Assembly (NCBI RefSeq): GCF_000611645.1
Contig: NW_014013267.1
Location: 1 to 22,480, forward strand
Direction: 5' to 3'
DNA: 22,480 nucleotides
Source: Monoraphidium neglectum
Taxonomy: Eukaryota > Chlorophyta > Chlorophyceae > Sphaeropleales > Selenastraceae
Both the position numbers and the translations under genes were made by a program. Below, in pieces: positions 1 to 10,027 of the stretch (position 1 is its first letter; the number at the start of each line of letters is the position of its first letter). The notes beneath the pieces were generated by a model that made no database searches, was not told where the DNA came from, and saw only the letters and a program-made list of their open reading frames with translations.

Positions 1-881
1 CTCAGGTGGTCTGTCTGCAACTGCAAGGCCACCTCCAGCCTGTTTGGCTTCAACAAGGGCACGTGCCAGGGCCCCCTCTGCCCCCTGTTCAAGCGCCCCG
101 ATCTCCCCAGCCTGAACTTTGCCTTGCCCAACATCAGCCTGGCCGACATCGGGCCCCTCATTGACGTACACAACTGGAACTTCTCCCAGATTGGCGTGCT
201 GTTTGAGCCCCCGAGCTTCAACTTGCCCAAGGTGAGTCGAGACACAGCAGTGAGGTCAGGGGCACACAGGACAGGTCTGCGCGGCTTATGATTAAATCAT
301 GAGTGTCGTGCATGTGCTGCGGGGCGTTCTTGTGACCAAAGGGTGGCCACGGCATGCCTGGCTGAGTATGGGTTTGGTGAAGAATCATATGTGAAAGCCA
401 ACCGTGTGAACTATCGCTGCCACTGACTCCCCCCCTCACAATCAAACCTTGAACTATTCAGGTGACCGTGAACGTCCCTGACCTGGGCGCGCACGTGAAG
501 GAGGTCCGCAAGTACATCGACGAGACCTCCAAGCTGCTGCAGCCAGCCATCATCAAGGCGCTGAAGCCTGAGTTCCCCACTTGGAGCATTGAGGAGGGGA
601 CCCACGAGGTGCCGACCGTGACCGTCAACCTGCCGGCCTCCAACGTCGAGGCGTCCGAGTTCATCCCAACCCTGGACCTGTCTGAACTGCCCCGCGACAA
701 GAACGGCCTGCCCACCTTCAACATCAGCCACCTGGGCCTGCCCAGCGTGCAGAAGGTGCTGGGTGCCTTTGACGCCCACGCCTACCTTGGCAACCTGGGC
801 ATCCCCACTGACCCCAAGGTCATCAACCAGACCATCGACTACATCCAGGGCCAGCTGTTGGACAAGCCGAAGGAGCCCTAG
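1..881 (+). CDS. Unrecognised protein, C-terminal part, join(1..231,462..881)
   Basis: Two exons are visible. The first is open from base 1 to 231 and ends AAG|GTGAGT. The second begins after TTCAG at 461 and stops with TAG at 879-881. The join is phase 0 and gives 216 residues. The left edge cuts the gene; CTCAG at 1-5 could itself be an intron acceptor, so the first residues are uncertain. The N-terminal part is Cys-rich (CNCK, GTCQGPLC). The rest alternates short hydrophobic and Pro-containing strands such as TVNVPDL, TVNLPAS and FNISHLGLP, which look like degenerate repeats of a beta-type unit. I see no catalytic motif, membrane segment or known family. Codon usage is strongly GC3-biased, like the other real exons here, which together with clean splice sites argues for a genuine gene. 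Function unknown. Confidence 0.75.
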
Positions 882-1232
882 GCGCCGCAGTGCCGCCCAA
901 GGTTGTGGTGCACCACCAGCATGAGCGTCGGAATGCCACCGCGCGCTGGCTGCCGTGCGGCGCCCACCTCGTCTCCTGCGGGCGATGTTTTGTCACAAAG
1001 TTGCTAGAAATGATTACGGGCTGATGCAATGCGTGCGCAGCTCGCATCGCACACTGAAGCAACCCGTGACCTCCAATAGTGTGGCACATTGATATGAGGG
1101 AATGTTGTTGTACGGGCGGCGTCCCAAGGCATGTGTGAGCCTCTCTGTTTGCACTACGCCCCCGCAACGCTGAGTCCTGTCATTCCCTGATACTCACGCT
1201 CGCCCCTCTGGCTGCCACAGCATATTTTGATG

Positions 1233-1237
1233 TGTAA
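1233..1237 (+). promoter_or_regulatory. Probable polyadenylation signal (TGTAA) of the left-edge gene
   Basis: TGTAA is the usual green-algal poly(A) signal. This copy lies about 350 bases after the stop at 881, in a locally AT-richer stretch, and is the only good + strand candidate before the next gene. It implies a 3' UTR over 882 to about 1250. Nothing else was found between 882 and the kinase promoter near 1605. Confidence 0.5.
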
Positions 1238-1604
1238 TTTTACTTCATCAGAAAACATGCTGAATCAAGAAATCTAAGCTTTTAGGACTCTGGATGAGGG
1301 GTATGAAGGTGTTGCTGGAAGCATGTCAAATGGGGAGGTGGGCAAGAAATGAGTGTGTGTGTGGATTGCTCGGCATGTGCATGCTCATTACAATGTCAGT
1401 TGCTGATTCACATGTTGACAACGGAAGCCTCCGAGCTGTCCGCACAAGAGGACCAGCAGGAGCTCCAGACTCGGTGCAACCGTGCCAAGTGATTCAGTGA
1501 CCTCGACAACAGTTGCCGGTCACGTATTGTGGTAGTGTCGTGTCTTGTACCGTACTGCCACGCCGCATCGTCCCAGGTTGAATGACGGTGGCCTCGGTGA
1601 GGTA

Positions 1605-1614
1605 TGTATAAACA
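1605..1614 (+). promoter_or_regulatory. Putative TATA box of the kinase gene
   Basis: TGTATAAACA lies about 110 bases upstream of the kinase ATG at 1716. Transcription starting about 30 bases downstream would give a leader of roughly 75 bases. A five-codon ORF at 1626-1643 ends exactly at the stop that closes the kinase frame upstream; it would be a uORF only if transcription starts before it. The identical 10-mer recurs at 10018-10027. Confidence 0.4.
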
Positions 1615-1715
1615 CACATCACGGTATGGATCGCTTCAACTGAGCAACACAAGTGCGATCTGCACTTGACAGACTCGATCGCGCGCCATATCCCTATCTT
1701 AAGGGACCCCTTCTA

Positions 1716-4115
1716 ATGCTGGGCCTGAACGTGGAGGATTTCAACAACACGGAATGGGCCAGCGCTGCTGTGCCAGCATTGCTGCTGGAGCAGCAACAGC
1801 AGCAGCAGCACGTCCAACTGCATGTTTCGATCTGCGACCAGGTGTTTCACCCAAGGGCTGGAACACCGTCTGCTGCCGAGGAAGTGTGGAACCTGATTGC
1901 AGGTGAGGCTTGAGCCTAGGCACCTAGGCCATGCCGCTGATGCTAGGTTGTTGCTGCAATGAAAACATAATAGCCATAATCGCTCGCTGACGCCCTGCGT
2001 GCTGCTGTTGTTGCCAACGCCCCCTCCACAGCGTGCCCCGGGGTCGTGCCGCAACAGCTGGTGCATCTGCGTGCAGGCAGCCTAGTGGCAGCACCTCGCC
2101 CGGGCCATGCATACAGGCTGCGGGCCGAGGTCCACCGGGGCCCAAGGTCGCGCGTTTGGCTGGTCTCGCACCTGCCGGCGGGGGGGATGGCAGCGTTGAA
2201 GGTGAGGACAGGGCGGGTGGGTAGATTTGGAGCGGCCGCACGGCGCGTGTAAGCGGAAGAGGATGCAGCCAGCGCCGCAGTGCTCCCCTGCATTGGTTCC
2301 AACCTGTCTGCCCCCAACCTGCCTGCAACACTATTTCCCCTCGCCCCCGGGCCTGTGCAGGTCATTGATGCCGCTGAGCCAGCTCGCCTGCAGGCTGCCT
2401 TGCAAGAGCAGCAACTCACCGAGCAGCTCGCAGCAGCAGCAGCCCAGCATCCTGAGAGTGCTGGTTATGCGCACTGGACGCGGATGCTGGAGAGCTGGAG
2501 GGCACACGCCACATCGTCAGACATGGGGCGACCATGGGCGTGCGTGGTGCTTGCTTTGGCGCCGCTCCACCAGACTGCGGCACAGGTCCTGGCCTACAGG
2601 GGTGTCAGCAAGCGCCGAGGGCTACCCCTCCATGCGGTGCGCGGCCTGGCCCTCCAGGCGCTGCTGGCTTTGGATGCGCTGCACCGGTGAGGGCGGGTTT
2701 CTGGAGGAGTCTTCAGGCGGAGCAACGGGTCTGCAAGGCTATGCAACGACTGTTTGCTTCTATGGCTTGCGGTGGCTGCCGATGGGCCATCTGCTCAATG
2801 CATTAGGAAACACTTCTGCCGGGCTGTTGGCGTGCTGTGTTGGGCATGCTGCAAACACCAGCCAGGCCTTCGCCTGCAACTACGCCCCCTTCTATGTTGG
2901 CCCTGCAGGGAGCAGCGTATTGTCCACCGCGACATCAAGCCCTCCAACATACTGCTGGCCGAACCCTTCTTTAGACGCGCCCCAGCTGCCCATGGCAGGT
3001 CACGTGGGGCTGTGCGATCGCTGTCGCTGCAAGAAATGTGCTCTGCCCATTGGGTGCTGACAGACCTCGGTAGTGCCGCCTCGTTGATCCCGGCACTGGG
3101 GTGGGTCCGCCCCGCATTTATACCGTGGGCCGTGGTGCCTGCCTTGTGTTGGGAGGCCAAGGGCGCGCCTCCCTACGAGACTCCAGCCTATAGCCCTCCA
3201 GAGGTGCGGCCGTTCATCTCACCTTCTCTTCCCGCATGTAGGCCCGAGCTAAATCAGATGACAGGCTGGGTACCACCGCCGCCGACGGTTACCAATCTCT
3301 GGCTTCGCAGGCGCCGCTGCCCCTTCTCTTTATCGGAACCTTTCTCGGCTTCCCGTACGTTTTTTTAGCATGTATTCAGCAAACATCTCTTCACCCAATC
3401 CTGCTGTTCTGTGATGCAGGCTGTCCTGCAGCTACCAATCAATGCAGCATGGGACATCTGGTCACTGGGAGCCACACTGTATGAGGTGGCAACGGGAACC
3501 ATCCTTTTTGGCGGCCTTGACCAGGCAGCAGCAGCAGTAGCAGCAGCAGCCGAGGTCGATGAGACTTCAGCACTCGCTGACTCAGATGGGGAAGAGGGCA
3601 GCGCAGCCCTTGTGTCCCCCTGGCGCTGGCGTTCATATGGCGGATCGTCAATCCAGCGCAGGCAGCGTGTGGAGCATCGTGCAGACGCGGCCCACCTGGC
3701 ACTGATGCGGCGGCTGCTCGGGCCGCCGCCGCTGCACATGCTGGAGCGCAGCCCAATCGCGTCGGCCTTCTATGACCAGCGCGGGGAGCTTCTACAGCCG
3801 GTGCCTGGACGGCGCACCCTTGAGCAGCGCTTGGCTGAGAGCGGCACCCTGGACCGCCAGCAGGTGGGTGCTTCACGCAACCAAGCGAACACGCCAGGAA
3901 ACCCAGCACAGCAGTGTGGCCTTCACAAAGGTTTTTGTAACTGACAATATCCAAGTTTAACCCTAAACTGTAAACCCTAAACCCCCCCTTGCTCCTGCCT
4001 CCAGGCCGCTGACTTTGCTGCTTTCTTGGGCCGGATGCTGACTTTCGACCCAGGCAATCGGGCTAGCGCTCGGGACCTGCTGGCGCATCCATGGCTGTGT
4101 AACAACTCGTTGTAG
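1716..4115 (+). CDS. SRPK-like (CMGC) Ser/Thr protein kinase, six exons
   Basis: Model join(1716..1902,2032..2201,2361..2686,2909..3203,3420..3863,4005..4115), 510 aa; all five joins keep phase with GT-AG. The start is the first ATG after an in-frame stop at 1641-1643. Visible motifs: nucleotide-loop region HRGPRSRVWLV (97-107), AALK with Lys119, HRDIKPSN with catalytic Asp236, TDLGSA with Asp280 in place of DFG, YSPPE in place of APE, WDIWSLG near 338, and a C-terminal RASARDLLAHPWL. The segment GLPLHAVRGLALQALLALD before the catalytic loop, and LMRRLLGPPP with the later AADFAAFLGRML, follow the SR-protein kinase pattern. The region around LGATLYEVATGTILF also resembles PRP4 kinases. Known SRPKs phosphorylate SR splicing factors; that role here is inference. 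Six glutamines sit near the N-terminus. The long spacer of animal and fungal SRPKs is replaced by about 35 residues. Confidence 0.85.
3955..3981 (+). repeat. Short interstitial telomere-like sequence in a kinase intron
   Basis: The fifth intron of the kinase gene (3864-4004) holds two CCCTAAA units, at 3961-3967 and 3975-3981, separated by a degenerate unit. CCCTAAA is the complement of the plant and green-algal telomere repeat TTTAGGG. Bases 3972-3980 match the plant telo-box AAACCCTAA exactly. With only two good units it is either a degenerate interstitial telomere tract or a chance or regulatory telo-box. Confidence 0.55.
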
Positions 4116-4382
4116 ATGGCTGCGGACCGCTCACGTCCTTGGCAGAGTGTCAGCCGACAATCACAGGCGGTGCGCTACAAGAGAGCGTTATTTTTCAAAA
4201 AGACAGCAACTGGGGCCACCAGTCACCTACAACGAGCTAAAGCCATGTATGGCAGCTGCTGGCAGCAGCGCGATGCAAAATCAGCAGTACAAAAAAGCAG
4301 CGGAGGAAGCAAGTTCAAATGCAGCTGGCTGGGCGTAATGGCTGTCTGAATGGCGCCAGCATGCTGAATCAATGTGTAGAAT

Positions 4383-5697
4383 TCATGCGCTGTCACACCC
4401 TGCGTCACCCTGTTTCTCAGCTTCCTTCTCAAGGATGAGGAAGAAGTTGTTGGCCGGCATGGGCTGGATCGCCGTCAGTGTGAAGCCGTAGCTGCGGCCC
4501 AGGTCCGCAATCGTGTCTGTGTCGCGGTACCCCCATTCAGGATTGCTTGAGGGCGGACAGGGGGTGGGAACAAGGATTGGGGGTGAGAAGCGGTTACGGG
4601 CGACCAAGATGGTGCCGTGTCGCCCGCGGGCTGGATGCAATGAGAAGAAGGCCGCACGTCACCCGCCCCGCAAGACAGGCACCCCGCGGTCTGCCGCCAG
4701 CTCACCTCGCCTCAAGGTGTTCATGGAACGCACGGTTGCTTGCAGTGGTGAAGACGCCCTGCAGCTTGAAGGGCCCGTATATGCACAGCAGCCCGCCTGG
4801 CCGCAGCACCAGGGCAGCGCCTGCAATCAGGCCCTCCGTCGCCGCCCAGGGTGCGATGTGGGTCAGGTTGGCCACCTGCACCAAGTCAAATGAGGCAGTC
4901 TGCTGCCCCAGTCTCTGAGCCCAGCACTCTGGCGGCCAGGTGGCATCCAGCACCACGGGTGGCTGGACGTTTGGCAGGGTGGTGCAGTGAGCAGCGATGC
5001 TGTCAAAGAGCTCCGGGGTGAGGTCACTTGGCTGGAAGCTCAGCTGCGGCAGCGCGCGCGCAAAGTGGGCTACATGCTGGCCTGTGCCGCTGGCCAGCTC
5101 CAGGACATGCGCCCCTCGGTGATCCTGCAAGAGCCGACGCAGCACCGCCAGGATGGGCTGCTTGTTGGTGTCCTGGATGGGGCCACGGCGAGGGGTGGTG
5201 AGCGTGAACAGTATCGTGGGAAGGCGCGTGCAGCGATGCCTGGTGTGCGGGCCACAACATGCTACATCAAGGGACACCTGCTGCTTCGAAGAAGGCAAGA
5301 TGCTTGCTGTTGATTGGTGCTGTTGTCAGGCGGTGAAGGGTGCCAACAGCCGCCAGTGCATGTTGTTTACCGCAGGCATACACATCCACCAGGGGTGTTG
5401 ACCCGCACCGCTGCTGGAAATACGACTGCCGCATCTGCTTGTGGAAGGCATCCTGCCTGCCATTCATATTTACTGCCACCCTGAGGGCAACAGCAGATGC
5501 CGGCGGTGTGCGTAGCACAGTAAGTGAACCTGCAACCATGTGTGAAGGCGCTGCATGGCAAGCAAACAGGTACGGACCCTGGTGCGGACCCTGCCATCCA
5601 TGCTGTCACCCCCAACACCCTACAGGCCGATTTCCTTCGCTCAAGCGTCGAGGCCCTGAATATTGGGCTGCCATAGCAGGCTCACCTGTGCTGCCAT
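4383..5697 (-). CDS. METTL26: METTL26/DUF938 (UPF0585) family methyltransferase-like protein
   Basis: Model complement(join(4383..4545,4706..5172,5686..5697)), 213 aa, close to the roughly 204 aa of animal METTL26. Exon 1 is only four codons (Met-Ala-Ala-Gln) before a GTGAGC donor. Exon 2 opens DTNKQPILAVL, matching the family pattern of RNK-x-PIL near the N-terminus. Family landmarks: HVLELASGTGQ (motif I, residues 27-36), FQPSDL, VVLDATW, PGGLLCIYGPF, NPEWGYRDTDTIADL and the terminal MPANNFFLILEK. The fold is a class I SAM-dependent methyltransferase; to my knowledge no substrate is established. The exon 2-3 join is phase 2 and restores LEAS-NPEWG. The frame is also open upstream of ATG 5697 to an ATG at 5862, so an N-terminal extension is possible, but the short form fits the family and has a good initiation context. 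It is convergent with the kinase gene, with 267 bases between stops; no TGTAA was found there on either strand. Confidence 0.85.
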
Positions 5698-7020
5698 GTT
5701 GATGCAGCGGCGAGCGTGTGGTGGTGCTGTGACACTGCACTGTTTCGGCGCCCGCCAACCTAAAGGCAAGTGACCAACAAAGTCACCCTGACCAGCAACG
5801 CGATATACGAGCGCGCAGCGTCTGGAATGATGTGTCCAAAGATCAACCAAGCGTCGCCCCATCCATGAATCCAGTCAGATCACGCCGTCATTCAAAATGG
5901 CAATATGTTATTTGTAGATCGCTGCAGAAAATTCTTATGCGGTAAACATGAACAGACCGGCCGTAATCAGAGCTTGTGCGGCTGCATTGCGGGCATTGGT
6001 TTTGCAGCTGTTACTGTACCGTCACAAGCGCACTGGCACACTACGGTACTGCTTTCCTGCTCAACGGACTCAACACGACTCAACGGACTTTCCTGCCTCA
6101 ACCTCAGTGCTGATTGCTTGTTTGGTAATGTGCAAAGCGCAAACAATCCCAGCTAGTTGCCATGAACATTACATGGCGCACTTGAAAGCAAGAATACACT
6201 CTTTCCATGCAGAAAGCACCTGCAGACACCGCAAAACGCGGGCAAAACCGCCGTGCCAACGTGCCGGCACAAAACATGGCAAAGAGACAAAGTTGAAAGC
6301 AGCACATACCAGGGTGCACAATGAGTTTGTCTTGCCTGGACCTATCCCTACCATGTGTGGCGGGCGTATCAGGGGATTGCAGGCTGTTGCAAAGGATGCA
6401 GTGATTGATGGTACACCTCCGGGTCACAGCCCCTGGGCTGTCAGCTGTGATGGGCACAAGCAGCACTGCAGAACCATCAAACGCGGCCATTTCAAAGGCC
6501 AGTCTGGAATGGAGGAAGAATGCATGCAGTCAACAAGCGTGATGCCTGAGAAGGCAAAATGCAGTCCTGCATGGCAGAGACAGTGTGAAGTACCACCTGT
6601 GCGAGTGCGGCCCATGCAAGCCAGATAGGCGTTCTATAACTATGCAGTCACCCTCATCTACCCCTTCGTACCGGTAACATCCAAAATTAGACTTGCGCTA
6701 GCCCACTCAAAGTCAAGCCGGCCAACCAAAGTGGCGATGCGACATTCTGCTGGCAATGCACCAGCTGAGATCAAGATTCGTGTTCAATTGTCAAATCATG
6801 TGACAACAACCGTTGCACTTTCCAACTCAGAGCCCTGGCAACCAAGTCCTGCAGGCTGCTGCAAGGCCACATGTGACCAATGCAGCCTTGTCACTTGTCA
6901 GAAAGCCACAACCGCGATTGCGCTCAAGCGCGCACGTGCCGGCAAAAGGCCCTCTAACAAGACTGCCTACCATGGCCCTCTCCATCGCCGCAAAACAGTC
7001 ATCCTAGTGCAGGCGCAGCG
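5698..7020. other. Spacer between bZIP 3' end and METTL26 5' end
   Basis: No supportable gene. The right part is probably 3' UTR of the bZIP gene and the left part the promoter and leader of the methyltransferase. Open frames here use AGA, TTA and other codons avoided by the real exons. A small direct repeat, TCAACGGACT at 6061-6070 and again at 6080-6089, is the only other structure noticed. Confidence 0.6.
6169..6173 (-). promoter_or_regulatory. Candidate polyadenylation signal (TGTAA) of the bZIP gene
   Basis: TTACA on the + strand reads TGTAA on the minus strand, about 850 bases past the bZIP stop at 7021. That would be a long but not unusual green-algal 3' UTR. No nearer minus-strand TGTAA was noticed. 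Confidence 0.35.
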
Positions 7021-9824
7021 TTAATGCCGGCAAGAGGTCAGGCGGCAGCTAGGGTGCTTCGATGGAGGAGACAGCAGGGGGGGCTCCACCGCTGCCGCGA
7101 TGAAAGCATCGGCCACTGCGGTGGAGGGCACCATTTCGGTAGCCATATTGACCCGGGTCAGGGAGGCGGTGTCAAGGACACCCACCTGCCCTGGGCACCC
7201 CAGCAGCCCGTCAGCGGTATACCCAGCCCAGCCCCAGCAAGGCGCCATAGCTGGCGCGGAAACAGCCGCCAACGCAATTGCGGCTGGATCGTCCACTGCC
7301 ATGGGCGCAGCAGGTGCAACGCCCGTAACAGGTGTCGCTGCCGCCGGTGCGAGCGCCTCCAGCTCCGCGTTGAGGCGCAGCAGCTCACTGGGCAGCCGCA
7401 GGCCCAGGCCCAGGCCCAGGGGCAGCGAGCCGCTGTCCAGCCGCATCTCACTGGCCCCCCGTGACAGCCCTGCGCCCAGGCCCATCCCGCTCACGCCGTC
7501 GAGAGGGGCGACCGGGGGCAGGGTGGTGCCGAGGGCCTGGGGTGGCTGCTGATTGGCTGCCATAACCTCCTCCATGACGACCGGGTCGGCTGCAGCAGCC
7601 CTGCCAAGGTCCTGCAGGGCAGAGCTGTGAGGCGTGCTGTCAGCATCTGTCAACAGCAAGCCGGGGCATGCTGCTGCAACCTTGCGCGGCTGCGGCATCT
7701 GCGTGCTGGTTGGCGAAGGGGTTCTGCCAATGCTGCGGCCAGCGCTGCTGCTGCTGCCTGCGCCCTGTGAAGTGGCGAAGCTGTCGGCTGCTGCAGTCAA
7801 GCTGTGGACAAGGGCTGTGCCCGCTGGCGCAGACGCGGACGCTGGGGCGGCTGCGGGGGCCGGGGCAGCCCCAGCATGCTGCTGCCTGTGCTGGAACGAT
7901 AGCAGCGACTCGGCGCTGGCCATGAGCATGGCCACACGGCTCTTGACACCCAGGTTATCTGAGCAGGGCTGAAGGAAAAGGGGCACACCTGACGTCACGA
8001 GCGCTGCGTCCCGTGAGCTGCCACCGGAGCAGGCTGCCGCCAGGGGATCTGTGAGTAGGAGCGCAGTTGTGGCCGCAAGGCCGTGGGCGCCGTCGCATGC
8101 CTCGTCCGCCGCCGCGCGGCGCGATGCCGTGGCATGCTGCCCCGCGCCAAATGTGGCTCGCGGGGACGGGTCTGGCTCGCCCTTGACTGCCGCCCCCGGA
8201 GGCGTGGCAGCAGTACCGGCGCGCGGCGTGATGGGGGCCAGCAGCGATGCAGAGGGCCCGCCCGGTCCCAGCGCGGGCGCCTCAGCAGGAGCGCCTGCTG
8301 CTGCTGCAAAGGGGGAGATGAGGGCGGCTGGTGGCAGGCGCATGGGGCGGGTCGTGCCCGGCGCCAGAGAGCTACAGGCCACAGCTTCCGCCGCCCCAGG
8401 CGTGGGGGCTGTGTTCAAGGCGCTGCCATTGATAGAGGCACCACCGGCCGCCGCAGCGGCTTGCAGCACTTCGTGCGCTGCCTCGCAGCCAGCTGCTGCT
8501 GCAGCACTGACGGCGCTCACGCTGCCGCTGACCTGCAGCCACGCAGCCACCGCCCCTTGCAGCCGTGCGCGTGCGGCTGCATCCCGCACAGCGGCCTCCT
8601 CGGCGGCAGCCAGGCGGCGGGCTGTCTCGTCCAGCCGCGTCGTGACCTGCTCCAGCGTCTGCACCACCTCGGCCTGCTTCTGCGCCCGCTTGTTGCGGCT
8701 CTTGCGCGCTGCCAGCCTGTTGCGCTCGCGCCTGTCGGAAGGTGGAGGGAAGCAGGATGGTGATCGCCTTGTTAGAATCACGTTCAACCCAACAGTGTAG
8801 TCGCCACCGTCCCTGGCCCCACAAAACACCCATAGCCACCTTGCGTCTCGATTCACGATGTGACAACCAACATGCCTGCCTGTGCACAACAGATGCCAAC
8901 ACAAGGTAATCAGCTGGCTTCAGCAACACACTGCACACCGCCACACTGTCTTTGTCCCACCTCTCGGCACTTGTCTGGGCCTTGTTGCGTGGTCTCGAGC
9001 CGCGGGGTCGCTTGGCTGCCCGCTGCACCGCCGTGTCGTCATCGTCCTCCTCGTCATCATCATCACTAAAGCTGCTGCTGTCCTCAGCACCGCCCCATTT
9101 GCCACAGTACGTTGCTGATCCAAGGCCTGCTGGGCGGACTGCAGCCTGGGCGACCAGGCGCTGCTGATGCTGCAAGTGTTGCGGGGGCCGCGGGGGCTGC
9201 AGGGGCTGCTGAGGCGGCCGGGGCTGCTGGCTGCTTGCAGGCATTTGCTGTGTGATTAGGACCTCCTGAGCCTCACTTTGCGCGTTTCCGTGCCCGAGGG
9301 CCCCTGAACAGGGCGGGAGCAGCGCGTCGCGGCTGGGCCCCAGCCCGAGCGCCATTGAGGATGGCGGTGCTGCTCTGGCGGCCTTCTCACGCTTTACGAG
9401 GCACTGCTGGGAGGTGCGGCGGCGTTGCAGAGCTCCGTTATGGCAATGCTAGCGGTAAGGGGGGGTTGAGAATGGGAAGCGCTCCGAATTGCCTGGGTGC
9501 CCTGGCACAGAGGCTCCAAAATGAGTGAGCCGTCGCCCTAGTGTGTGGCTGCGGACCAGCAGACGCGTCAAAACCCTACCACAGCGGCCAGCTCGAAAAC
9601 AACCAGCGGGCACCACCCCGTCCAGCAAGCACAAACCCCGGTCTCCCCAACGCCCTGGACCGGCGCACCTTGGTGATGAAGCTGTCCAGGCCAGTGACGG
9701 CGCGCTCAACGTCGGCGGCCTCGGACCGTGCCCCAACAGCCGGCAGCAGCTCCGGCATGAGCAGTGATCCCGACAGGCCCGCACCGACAGGGGCCGCCCG
9801 CAATGGATGCGGACGCAACGCCAT
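7021..9824 (-). CDS. bZIP transcription factor, three exons
   Basis: Model complement(join(7021..8731,8961..9406,9669..9824)), 770 aa. The DNA-binding basic region is assembled across the second intron: RRERNRLAARKSRNKRAQKQ (about 201-220) carries the bZIP signature N-x7-R (Asn205, Arg213). A coiled-coil zipper follows with VVQTLEQVTTRLDETARRL. Just before it come an acidic run (about 161-176, SSSFSDDDDEEDDDD) and a basic NLS-like patch (AAKRPRGSRPRNK). Residues 107-137 are Gln/Pro-rich; the 500-residue C-terminal part is Ala/Pro/Ser-rich low complexity, as in many algal transcription factors. Exon 1 (52 codons) is less certain: it has an AAG|GTGCGC donor and joins in phase to exon 2, whose frame is closed upstream by TAG near 9452. 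If exon 1 is wrong, translation would start at ATG 9355. Subfamily and target genes cannot be assigned by eye. Confidence 0.82.
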
Positions 9825-9878
9825 GCTGCCAACCAGGGGCACCAGAGAGGGCGCCGAGCTGGGGCGTCCCTGCGGGCG

Positions 9879-9934
9879 CCGCTCACGAGTCACGGCTTGA
9901 CTTGCGAGTGCTCACAACTGACTGGCCCGCACAG
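9879..9934 (+). repeat. Left arm of perfect 56-bp inverted repeat
   Basis: Begins CCGCTCACGAGTCACGGCTT and ends ACTGGCCCGCACAG. It is the exact reverse complement of 10718-10773, checked base by base. Identity stops on both sides: the flanking base is G outside and C inside, against A and A in the complemented right arm. TGCGGGC just outside (9871-9877) resembles the longer end of the right arm with a small deletion. Confidence 0.95.
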
Positions 9935-10017
9935 CAAACTGCATTGCACAGGGACGAGCTGTGCTATAATGACACTTCGCCTGCCTTTATTATTTTCTCT
10001 TACCGCTGTGTACGGTG

Positions 10018-10027
10018 TGTATAAACA
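10018..10027 (+). promoter_or_regulatory. TATA-like 10-mer inside the inverted-repeat segment
   Basis: TGTATAAACA is identical to the putative kinase TATA box at 1605-1614. No convincing + strand gene follows: the first ATG-initiated frame (10140-10484) is unrecognised. It may be chance or the promoter of a relic transcript in the element. Confidence 0.2.

Noticed and set aside
5948..6628. 226-codon + strand ORF starting with ATG
   Set aside because: No recognisable domain. Codons include AGA, TTA and others avoided by the true exons, and it runs antisense through the probable bZIP 3' UTR.
7990..7997. TGACGTCA palindrome (CRE/C-box-like); another at 17379-17386
   Set aside because: Both lie inside coding exons; eight-base palindromes are expected by chance in GC-rich DNA of this length.
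8051..8800. 249-codon + strand ORF rich in Ala/Arg
   Set aside because: Exact antisense shadow of the bZIP exon; its low-complexity composition mirrors that protein's Ala/Ser-rich tail.
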